The notes under the pieces: model-generated
Databases searched by the model: none
What the model was told of the DNA's origin: nothing
What the model saw: the letters and a program-made list of their open reading frames with translations, nothing else
Program-made: the position numbers and the translations under genes
Shown: piece after piece, positions 58,601 to 64,000 of the stretch
Layout of the letters: the number at the start of each line of letters is the position of its first letter
How positions within the stretch are numbered: position 1 is the stretch's first letter
From: Tachypleus tridentatus
Lineage: Eukaryota; Arthropoda; Merostomata; Xiphosura; Limulidae
Assembly (NCBI RefSeq): GCF_004210375.1
Contig: NC_134832.1
Location: 153,137,592 to 153,201,591, forward strand
DNA length: 64,000 nt
Reading direction: 5' to 3'

Positions 58601-60550
58601 TGCAAGAATTTTCAAGAACTTTCTAGAATATTGTAGAAGCCTCAAAGCTGTGCTGCTCCATAACGGAAATAAGTATCCGTCTCTTCCCCTGGCTTATTCG
58701 GTGCACCTTAAAGAGGAATACAACAGCATCAAGACCTTGCTAGAAGCATTGAAGTATGATGAGTATGGTTGGGAGGTTATCAGACACTTCAAAATGGTGA
58801 CATTCCTGATGGGTCTCCAAGGAGGCTTTACCAAGTTTTCTTGTTATCTTTGCCTTTGGGACAGCAGGGGCACTGCAGCACACTACAACAGGAAGCACTG
58901 GCCACAACGGACAGGGTTCTCTGTGGGGAGGCACAATGTCAAGTGTGAGCCACTAGTGGACCTCCAGAAGGTGTTGTTCCCACCATTGCACATAAAATTG
59001 GGTCTTATGAAACAATTTGTCACAGCTCTTGATAAGGAGTCTGCAGCCTTCAAATACATTCAAGACTTCTTCTCTAAGCTGTGTGAGGTAAAGGACAAAG
59101 CTGGTGTCTTTGTTGGACCACAAATAAAGAAGATCCTGGAGTGCACAGAATTCCCCAAGAAGTTCAGTAGGAAGGAAAAAAAGCTTGGAGCAGCTTTGTT
59201 ACAGTGATTTGGGGTTTCTTGGGCAATCACAAGGCTGAAAATTATGTGGAACTGGTTAAGGCTCTGGTGAGGAACTACAGGAAAATGGGCTGCAGGATGT
59301 ACTGAAAGTCCATATCCTTGACGATCATCTTTATCAATTCAAGGAGAACATGGGAGCATACACAGAGGAGCAAGGCGTACGCTTCGACCAAGATATACTG
59401 GACTTTGAATGCTGCTACCAAAGAGCGTATAATGAAAACATGATGGGAGACTATATTTGGGGGCTGTTACGTGAAAGTGATTTAAATTAGTTGCAAATCT
59501 CGAAAAACTACTCACTTCTTAACATTTTTGTTTATTTTAGTGAAACTTTAATATAAATACATGTAAATCTTGATTCATATGTTGTTTTATTCAGACCTTA
59601 TGTAAATGAAAATGTGCAAATTTGCCTGTTTTTACAAAGAAAATAGGTTAATTTCTAAATTTCATTATCCAGGTCACAAAAACAAAGTTTGAAGGGAATA
59701 ATGGCCATTTTCTGTATTTTTACAACATAACCAATTAAGAAATAACATACTGTCCAGAAACACAACTTTTGTTACATAGTGTTATCACTCTGTACATGTT
59801 AGCATGCATCCTTCCCATACTCTCATTGTATTTTGTCTTGTGACCTCATGAGTATTTTGTGTGAGAATACAGAGGGTGCACTTTCACAAGGAAGTGTGTT
59901 GCACTCTTATTGCTGGAGAATTTTGCTGCATAATGCATCATCATGCAACAAAGCAATTTTACATGACTTGCTTGATGTTAGGTGTGAGGTTTCATAAGGC
60001 TGGTAACATGCCAGTGTCTCAGGTTGGTTAGTGTGACTTCAAGTAGCTTTATGTGAATGGAGGTGAGTATCTTCTAATTAATGAAAACTTCTATCAAACA
60101 TACTGTATACAAAGAGTAAATACATGGTTAATCTTGACAGATACTTGAGAATTATTTTGTAAATACTGTCAGAATTATCATACTTAAGTAGTTAATAGAT
60201 GGTCAGTTTTAGTAGCTTCAGTGGAGTACTTGTTGGAGGTTATGTGCTTGTAGTACATTTGGAAATCATGGTCAACTGTTGTGAAAACTTTTTATATACT
60301 CCACCTACTTAAAAAATATATATGTTTATTTACTGATGATTTAACTGTACTGAAGAATAACCTAAAAAACTACCAGAAGTATACTAAATAACCTAGAATG
60401 CTTATCATACATTATAATTTCAACCTGAGTACTGTTGCAGATTAGTAATATATTATATTTTATATAGGAAATAACATATCAGCTTTAAAGTCTGTGCCAA
60501 CAGCTGTGTATGTATTTCTAAAGAACTTAGAAACCTCAGAATCAAGTGAG
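31457..60550 (+). CDS. ADPRS: ADP-ribosylhydrolase ARH3 (ADPRS/ADPRHL2), exons 1-6; 3' end outside window
   Basis: ARH3 is a Mg-dependent hydrolase that removes ADP-ribose from serine, breaks down poly(ADP-ribose) and cleaves O-acetyl-ADP-ribose in nucleus, cytosol and mitochondria. Exons 31457-31619, 33466-33565, 38276-38489, 44275-44456, 48752-48849 and 60468-60550 join in perfect phase to 280 codons. Visible landmarks: FRGCLVGSLLGDCLGAPFE (residues 12-30, with the catalytic flap Glu at 30), YTDDTAM (60-66, the first metal-binding Asp pair), GSYGNGAAMRV (132-142), THAHPNGYNGAILQALAVHE (around 170-190) and NNISALKSVPTAVYVFL (254-270). The family is about 360 residues, so roughly 70, including the second metal motif (GGDTDT in homologues), lie past 64000. 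Start chosen by homology and an A at -3. Identification is firm. Confidence 0.94.
31620..33465. other. ADPRS intron 1
   Basis: Contains a family B SINE at 32219-32335; otherwise AT-rich with nothing recognised. Confidence 0.85.
32219..32335 (+). mobile_element. tRNA-derived SINE, family B, with perfect 13-bp target duplication
   Basis: TCCTCTGCTGGTACAGCTGT start, B box GGTTCGATTCC, body with GGTGGGCTCAGCAGATAGC, and TAAGAAAACA tail. ATAACCTCTTTAG is repeated exactly at 32206-32218 and 32336-32348. Confidence 0.93.
33466..33565 (+). CDS. ADPRS: ADPRS exon 2, first metal-binding motif
   Basis: Codes PLKPYTDDTAMTRSVAQSLI then ERRMLDCQDMAK with split codons at both ends. YTDDTAM carries two Asp that bind Mg in ARH3. 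Acceptor CACCCTCTAG, donor GTATGT. Confidence 0.93.
34283..34612. repeat. 41-bp minisatellite, 8 copies
   Basis: Unit AGTAAGGCTGGTATACCAAT followed by TACCATTGTATCATAGCATTA. The copies are essentially identical, with one T-to-C change seen. Confidence 0.96.
35970..36191. repeat. 111-bp tandem duplication
   Basis: Two adjacent copies starting GAGTGTACTTATTTATAATT and ending TTTAGTGGTAGCT, differing at two or three bases. Confidence 0.92.
37456..37580. repeat. 39-bp repeat, two full copies and one partial
   Basis: TTAATGAATAATTATTAGAT with ATATTTAGGTAGTGTATGA, at 37456 and 37495; a third partial copy of both ends sits at 37548-37580. Confidence 0.85.
37827..38056 (+). mobile_element. Mariner remnant, 230 bp, with intact TIRs
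   Basis: The left end CAGGGTGTTCGGAAAGTCAC and the right end are inverted copies over 21 bases. The interior reads RRIQACIDAN, the C-terminal block of mariner transposase, then with a one-base slip GHFQHCL and a stop. Everything upstream of this C-terminus is deleted. TA lies on the left; the right flank is AA, so one target base has changed. Confidence 0.88.
38276..38489 (+). CDS. ADPRS: ADPRS exon 3
   Basis: 71 codons after a split Arg: FTEEYFKQPKRGYGFNVVDV through SGCGSYGNGAAMRVAP to KETLIK. Donor GTAAGA. The RGYG and GSYGNG..MRV motifs are substrate-site loops of ARH3. Confidence 0.95.
40290..40520 (-). repeat. Terminal repeat of DIRS-like element, copy 1
   Basis: Shares with 42160-42390 the block around GGCAG, TTTATGTGAG and the end TTTTCAGTGTAGGAAAATTA. 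Its reverse complement lines up with the left end of the DIRS-like element near 49025-49210 (TTACTTC, CTCACA, TGCC.TCT, CCACCAATAG-type blocks), so the two are inverted repeats. Confidence 0.6.
40815..40925 (+). repeat. End fragment of Penelope-like element
   Basis: TTAACCTGAAGATGACCTAA, then GAAGGTAGAAACATTGTTTT and CATACCAGCCATCTTGAGAA match the 3' ends of the Penelope-like copies near 58095-58185 and (inverted) 56300-56395. Confidence 0.8.
42160..42390 (-). repeat. Terminal repeat of DIRS-like element, copy 2
   Basis: Ends CAGTGTAGGAAAATTA like copy 1. Its reverse complement fits 49025-49110 better than copy 1 does (TTAC.TTC.CTCACA, CCCTCT.TGT, TTTTT, CCACTA, TGA in order). Confidence 0.6.
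44275..44456 (+). CDS. ADPRS: ADPRS exon 4
   Basis: 60 codons plus two bases: MARQSAQITHAHPNGYNGAI, LQALAVHEALK, to ATEG. Acceptor TTTAGCAG, donor GTGAGT. A stop follows if the donor is not used, which supports splicing here. Confidence 0.94.
46548..48369 (-). mobile_element. piggyBac-family transposon, 1.8 kb, between TTAA sites
   Basis: TTAA at 46544-46547 and 48370-48373. The ends, read inward, are CTTTTAGACAGCAG and CCTTTAAACAGCAG, matching at 12 of 14 bases. The interior carries a broken piggyBac transposase on the minus strand. TTAA target and CCY-like inverted ends are the hallmark of the family. The direct repeat CAACTAATGAT occurs twice near the 5' end. Confidence 0.87.
46720..48199 (-). 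pseudogene. piggyBac transposase (PGBD-type), broken
   Basis: From an ATG at 48199 (MEQKRKGTTAEGTK, then a stop) through a Ser/acidic N-terminus. Family blocks follow: DYWKNDPLT (piece near 47670), LTYLHFANN (about 47590), VVLDESLILFKD and FKQYIPSKHQRFGIKIFVL (about 47490-47380), the open piece 47355-47164 with GLAVKQLMKDYLGKGQIFYT then NNYYTSLELF, NVLSFHWKDK (about 47080), and KWYKKF (about 46890) near the C-terminus. The first catalytic Asp (LDESL) is kept, while the second reads Asn in YTNNYYTS. Multiple stops; inactive. Confidence 0.85.
48752..48849 (+). CDS. ADPRS: ADPRS exon 5
   Basis: DEKPYCKSLNVIKHILRPED then KDMTPEEVAVLL with split codons both sides. Acceptor TTTTTGACAG, donor GTAACA. 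Aligns with the ERPYSSRLKKI...EEVV segment of vertebrate ARH3. Confidence 0.92.
50030..51350 (+). pseudogene. DIRS-type RT and RNase H remnants
   Basis: RT: LKGFQWKIVPCFFHVCM (about 50105-50155), then HDPLKTRVQSAHLHTFLSHW (about 50275-50335) and PVPVFCPIS, which follow the order of the palm and thumb in DIRS RTs. RNase H: LYISLLELLIIGSLFSFWNR (about 50950-51010), VVIHSDSSSHTSFGKK (about 51010-51060), TLDLLLWA (about 51090) and PTEWSLNP (about 51205), the last typical of the RNase H end in this group. Frame changes every 100-200 bases; the catalytic YxDD was not found. Confidence 0.68.
51850..52500 (+). pseudogene. DIRS-type tyrosine recombinase, C-terminal part
   Basis: Stop-interrupted frame with FEHIILFLITSLSGDLF (about 51915), VWIHQLICLAYSSFSPNNFH (about 52280-52340), then a damaged stretch where the His-x-x-Arg of the active site would be, then LEDTVQVGMWITLHTRISHY (about 52395-52455) with the Tyr expected as the nucleophile. 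This enzyme joins the circular cDNA to the genome in DIRS elements in place of an integrase. Overlapping longer frames (52000-52398) are not the real one. Confidence 0.7.
52761..55483. other. Unassigned pyrimidine-rich DNA
   Basis: About 2.7 kb, rich in CCTT/TTCC text on the plus strand with many overlapping 60-110 codon open frames and no recognisable domain. Base composition continues that of the DIRS-like element. A phrase AGMSDYHTVICLTL near 54815 loosely recalls the end of an endonuclease domain but is too short to call. Confidence 0.5.
55484..55712. repeat. 57-bp tandem repeat, 4 copies, open on both strands
   Basis: Each unit contains GGGTTGTTTTCTGAGTGTGG and ATTTCATATAGGTACATCAG. The period is a multiple of three, so both strands show repeated peptides (for example LFSECGVGCLISYRYI). 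These are a by-product of the array. Confidence 0.93.
55713..56289. other. Unassigned intronic DNA
   Basis: No gene. Two loosely similar stretches (about 55790-55910 and 56035-56105) share GGCC, TATCTGATGG and GTTGAG phrases. Confidence 0.4.
56290..57055 (-). mobile_element. Penelope-like element copy A (GIY-YIG endonuclease end)
   Basis: The open piece 56882-56598 encodes FIHKQGTKLKS, then IIHKLQCNNCYNFYIGETSR and EMEIRFKEHKKH, the Cys-pair plus GIY-YIG nuclease domain at the C-terminus of Penelope-like retroelements. Upstream, near 57020-56930, the connecting text KPWKKII and a damaged YIPDIS are readable. The 3' end contains AACCTGAAGATGACC (near 56390 on the minus strand). Abuts copy B head to head at about 57055. 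Confidence 0.87.
56598..56882 (-). pseudogene. GIY-YIG endonuclease domain, Penelope-type
   Basis: 94 residues beginning MEKNLTKHNIPINIKF. Contains CNNCYNFYIGETSREME: a Cys pair just before the FYIGET core (matching the YIG of GIY-YIG), then the Arg of MEIRF. The domain nicks target DNA for priming in these elements. It is the best-kept part of copy A, but the RT that should precede it is lost. Confidence 0.82.
57056..58185 (+). mobile_element. Penelope-like element copy B (RT palm to 3' end), head to head with copy A
   Basis: Starts at RT block PVLANIFMTQIES (about 57056), then YRYVDDTIAGF (about 57136) with the intact YVDD active site, ISTEHTLSFF, FKTEIHRKITHTELKIPW (about 57303-57355), KPWKKL (about 57490), then a GIY-YIG region CNNCYDFYFGETSRK (about 57750) with the core Ile replaced by Phe. 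The end AACCTGAAGATGATCTAGGA (about 58096) matches copy A inverted. Several frameshifts and stops. Confidence 0.85.
58385..58560 (-). repeat. Left inverted arm flanking the transposon-type gene
   Basis: Its reverse complement (TTTCATTGCCCAGGTCACAA, AGCAAAGTTTGAAG, CTGTCCAGGAAC, CAGTGTTATC) matches plus-strand 59640-59810 in the same order at roughly two thirds identity. A 94-residue minus-strand open frame (58540-58256) lies over this arm. Confidence 0.65.
58632..59490 (+). pseudogene. Transposon-type multicopy gene of unknown function, frameshifted
   Basis: The open part (58632-59207) reads RSLKAVLLHNGNKYPSLPLA, EEYNSIKTLLEAL, HFKMVTFLMGLQGGFTKFSC, then a CYLCLWDS Cys pair and AHYNRKHW, PPLHIKLGLMKQFVTALDKE and GVFVGPQIKKIL. 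A slip in the A-run at about 59173-59181 moves the frame. It continues as AWSSFVTVIWGFLGNHKAEN, with one in-frame TGA near 59303, through QFKENMGAYTEEQGVRFDQD, to MMGDYIWGLLRESDLN and a TAG near 59488. I recall this family as a repeated, unnamed gene in horseshoe crabs and other invertebrates. The Cys/His residues suggest a zinc site, and no enzyme class is evident. The N-terminus is missing. Confidence 0.65.
59640..59810 (+). repeat. Right inverted arm flanking the transposon-type gene
   Basis: TTTCATTATCCAGGTCACAA, ACAAAGTTTGAAG, CTGTCCAGAAAC and TAGTGTTATC mirror the arm at 58385-58560. Confidence 0.65.
60468..60550 (+). CDS. ADPRS: ADPRS exon 6
   Basis: Completes a Gly codon, then NNISALKSVPTAVYVFLKNL and ETSESSE in phase 0, with donor GTAAGA. 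Matches GNGIAAFESVPTAIYCFL in vertebrate ARH3. The following exon is not in the window. Confidence 0.93.
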
Positions 60551-60671
60551 GTAAGAGGCTTAGCTTTAAAATAGTTAGTGATCTGTGTCATTACTGTGTT
60601 AAAATTAATATACATTACAGTCATTCTAAGTATCCAGAAAAAAAATTGAGATCAAAATGAAGTTTCAAAGA

Positions 60672-61385
60672 TGAATGGTTCTATAATTGGTTACTAAACT
60701 GTATATTATCCAAAATGTTCTATAATTGATTACTGGACTGTATATTATCCAAAATGTTCTATAATTGATTACTGGACTGTATATTATCCAAAATGTTCTA
60801 TAATTGATTACTGGACTGTTTATTATCCAAAATGTTCCATAATTGATTACTGGACTGTATATTATCCAAAATGTTCCATAATTGATTACTGGACTGTATA
60901 TTATCCAAAATGTTTCATAATTGATTACTGGACTGTATATTATCCAAAATGTTCCATAATTGATTACTGGACTGTATATTATCCAAAATGTTCCATAATT
61001 GATTACTGGACTGTATATTATCCAAAATGTTCCATAATTGATTACTGGACTGTATATTATCCAAAATGTTTCATAATTGATTACTGGACTGTATATTATC
61101 CAAAATGTTCCATAATTGATTACTGGACTGTATATTATCCAAAATGTTCCATAATTGATTACTGGACTGTATATTATCCAAAATGTTCCATAATTGATTA
61201 CTGGACTGTATATTATCCAAAATGTTCCATAATTGATTACTGGACTGTATGTTATCCAAAATGTTCCATAATTGATTACCGGACTGTATATTATCCAAAA
61301 TGTTCCATAATTGATTACTGGACTGTATATTATCCAAAATGTTCTATAATTGATTACTGGACTGTATGTTATCCAAAATGTTCTA
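60672..61385. repeat. 39-bp minisatellite, about 18 copies
   Basis: Unit AATTGATTACTGGACTGTAT followed by ATTATCCAAAATGTTCCAT, with scattered single-base variants (CTAT, TCAT, GTTATCC). The period of 13 codons creates a spurious minus-strand frame at 61337-61071. Confidence 0.97.
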
Positions 61386-62070
61386 CTTCATTTTTCATTA
61401 TGTTAAAAATAGTAACTGTGTATTAATCCATAATACACTTTGAACTTCAAAGTAGGATCATACATACTAATTACTGAACTGTTTTACTTGGTTACAAATA
61501 GTATATCAGGTGTAAACACAGTAGTACCTTGAATGAAATAAGAATGTTCTTCATCTCATTTTACTCTTGTGAATACAAAAAGTGGTACTAAAACCAAGAG
61601 AGGACCTTTCACATAAAGCCAAAACTGGACAATATTTTTGTTAATGTTATATATCTATTTAACTGTAACAAAACATGAAAAATGGTAATATTTGTTTGGT
61701 AGTCTTTATTAAGGTTTCAGAAGATTGATTGATATCATTCAACTGTTATTTTTTGTGCTTGTATCTAGATTATTTCAACATTTTTGTATCACAGAGGTGC
61801 AGAGATGTATTATTTTAGAACCTGGGTAACCATCTACAGTTGTGTCAATTAATCAAGTACTCCTGTCAGTGTAATACATAGGTTATTACAACTTCAATAT
61901 CTGCCAGTTTTCTGTTACATGAAAGATTACAAGTTATACATACATTGTATTGTGATTATTGTCAGATACATTTGAAGGAAATATGAAATATTTTTTTACA
62001 ATTTTATATAATATAAGCATTAAGAACTTTTTAACACAATCCATTGTTAATTCCAGTTGTCATCTTAAAG

Positions 62071-62237
62071 TAGTGTTTCTCAACCAGGGGTGTGAGATAG
62101 CGTTCCAGGAGGTGCAAGATAACGTTTGTTTTCGCCACCTTCATCTTTATTCTCAATTAAATGATTACTGCAAGGGGTGCAAGAACATATTAAAATTTTT
62201 TGGGGGTGCAGGGCATAAAAAAGGTTGGGAACCACTG
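62071..62237. mobile_element. hAT-type MITE, 167 bp
   Basis: The ends TAGTGTTTCTCAACC and GGTTGGGAACCACTG are inverted with two or three mismatches. They are flanked by imperfect 8-base repeats TCTTAAAG and CCTTGAAG (6 of 8). The CAGTG.TTCTCAACC end and 8-base duplication are typical of hAT non-autonomous elements. Confidence 0.8.
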
Positions 62238-64000
62238 CCTTGAAGTCATAATGAATAATGCATGTGGTAATAGCTCCCTAAAGAGTTGGAGATATTCTAT
62301 CTGCCAGACACTGATGTTAAACTTGCTAGTAATTGTGAAATATTAATTAAAGATATGGAGTTGAGTTCTTATGCTCACGTCTCAACTCCCACTGCTTTCC
62401 ATTGTCTGCAGCCAGTCATGAGGAGGTGGTTACCTTAAAAGAACTTGTAGCTTCTCAAGTAAAAAACTATGCTGACATGTCTTCTATATATAACTCCCAG
62501 CTTCCATGCTTTCAAAAGAAATAAAACAGTAAAATATCTTAAATAGAAGTACAAGCCCTACCTTAATATTTCTTACTCTCAATATGCCATTTCTTTTTAA
62601 ACTTTATTCAAGTGCAACAAGGGAAAGCTGAGACATGTCCAGTTTCTTGAAGATAGTCCATCTGTTTTAGTATACTGAATAAAATTATAAATTTTAATTT
62701 TGGATATTTAAAAGTGACTAACAACTTCTAGTGATTAAAAAAAAAAAGTCATTTCTGTATCAAAAGTTTGTTTTTTAAGATATTGTCATATATGTCAGTG
62801 TAAAAGTTTTTCTTAATTACCAGTATTTATTTTATGTATGATTAATGTAACATTATCCATAAAAGCATTATAAAAAATTATTACAAGCCAGTAAAAATCT
62901 TTAGTTGAGACATATTGATGTATTTTAACACTATTAGGGTGGATAGACCAAGAATGGGAAAATTAAATTATCTTCTGTTATCAAAATAGTAAACTTTGGT
63001 TTTAACAGACTTAATCCAAGTACAAATAGTTCACATGAACACCAATGTTATTGTTTTCTGTTGCAAGTTCTTTTGGTTGTATTAAGTTTGGTGTAAAGTT
63101 ATTTATGGCAATTGAACAATTAGTTTAACACAAATTACATACAAGTTAGTGTTTCAAACTTGTTTCAGAAATGACTTTTCATAAAAGGAATATAAATTGG
63201 CCATATTTGAGTTGAAGTTTACTCCCTTTGGAATACCCACTGTTTATTTATATATACGCTCATTGAAAGTAATATACCTGTTTTAAACACAGAAATGAAA
63301 TATATTTTTACACTAACCTTTAGTAAATTTGAGGCTTGGAATGTTTATTTGTGTACTTACAAAATTATCAAAGAGGTCATTGAAGACTGATTAAATCTTT
63401 CAGATCTATTTTAGTACATAGTGCAGAAACAAGAGGTGGCTATACCTGAAGCACTTAAGTCATTTAAACATTCCAAAACTGGAATAATGTTTTCAATAAT
63501 TCAAAAATAACTATCTGGCTTATTTAAAATAATATTTTAATTTTTTCAAAAACAACATCCAGAATATTGTTTTAGTTGTAAATATAAACTTAATGGAATT
63601 TATGCAATATTAGAAGAAAGTCTGTGTATTGTATTTTTTAATGGCTTTCTTCATATTATTAATTGTTAAAGTACTTTTGCTAAATTCACTTGTAATATTA
63701 ATTTCTCTAATTAAAGTTTTTCATATAAACCCAATATTTTTTTTTTGAGATTTAAATTTTACCTGATTTTTATGCAATTGATGAAATGTAATTTTTGTTA
63801 AAAACACATGAAAATAGTAAAATGTTTTGCATATTTAGATAATATAGTTATTAATATTTTTGGATTTCATATTTAGTCTTTTTTTAATTCTGAATTTGGT
63901 GCCATACTCTAATATTAATTGTAATTCCTTGTCAACCTCAAAATTATCTGTAATTATGTGACTGTGAAAATCCCTCAAATTCATTATTTTTACAGTTACA
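62238..64000. other. Intronic DNA, nothing recognised
   Basis: AT-rich with poly-T and poly-A runs. No exon or repeat identified. Confidence 0.6.

Larger units (their letters stand above)
48850..60467. other. ADPRS intron 5, 11.6 kb of nested mobile DNA
   Basis: Holds a DIRS-like element, unexplained pyrimidine-rich DNA, a 57-bp repeat, two Penelope-like copies and a transposon-type gene. 59810-60467 shows nothing further. Confidence 0.85.
60551..64000. other. ADPRS intron 6 (continues past window)
   Basis: AT-rich. Contains the 39-bp minisatellite and a hAT-type MITE. I searched for the GGDTDT-type exon and did not find it here. Confidence 0.75.

Noticed and set aside
61071-61337. 88-codon minus-strand frame with repeated DNIQSSNQLWNI peptides
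   Set aside because: Produced by the 39-bp minisatellite; no start context or homologue.
61959-62243. 94-codon plus-strand frame
   Set aside because: Runs by chance across the hAT-type MITE.

Overview
This is a eukaryotic, intron-rich, AT-rich animal window. It carries at least three split housekeeping genes in a landscape crowded with decayed mobile elements. The protein matches are metazoan. The tRNA-derived SINEs and the mix of DIRS-like, Penelope-like, piggyBac, mariner and Gmr1-type gypsy fragments suggest a chelicerate, most likely a horseshoe crab; this is inference from remembered repeat families, about 0.6 confidence. I saw no bacterial-style operons, CRISPR arrays or rRNA genes.

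Layout. 1-2720: 3' part of a non-LTR retrotransposon (RT plus RNase H). 3851-9448, plus strand: last three coding exons of the splicing factor SLU7, with an uncertain extra exon at 3232-3297. 10585-10991: mariner deletion derivative with intact ends. 11395-12775: second non-LTR type (CR1/L2-like). 14395-15400, minus: gypsy-type fragment with integrase ahead of RT. 17010-25530, minus: complete coding sequence of TMEM242 in five exons (138 residues), with a second copy of the first non-LTR family in intron 1. 26795-30440: intergenic, with SINEs and gypsy fragments, one SINE nested in a gypsy RT. 31457-60550 and beyond, plus: six exons (280 codons) of the ADP-ribosylhydrolase ARH3 (ADPRS); the last part, with the second metal-binding motif, lies past the right edge.

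The very long ARH3 introns hold most of the mobile DNA: a SINE with a perfect 13-base target duplication, a 41-bp minisatellite, a 230-bp mariner remnant, DIRS-like inverted end repeats, a 1.8-kb piggyBac copy between TTAA sites, a large decayed DIRS-like retrotransposon (RT, RNase H, tyrosine recombinase), two Penelope-like copies head to head, a frameshifted transposon-type gene between inverted arms, an 18-copy 39-bp minisatellite and a hAT-type MITE.

The three host genes do not form a pathway. SLU7 acts in second-step pre-mRNA splicing, TMEM242 in mitochondrial ATP synthase assembly, and ARH3 removes serine ADP-ribose and degrades poly(ADP-ribose). I found no convincing undescribed system. 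The most notable items are the 29-residue tandem duplication in SLU7, the DIRS-like ends and recombinase, the head-to-head Penelope pair, the unidentified transposon-type gene, and 3.5 kb of unexplained pyrimidine-rich DNA at 52.8-56.3 kb.
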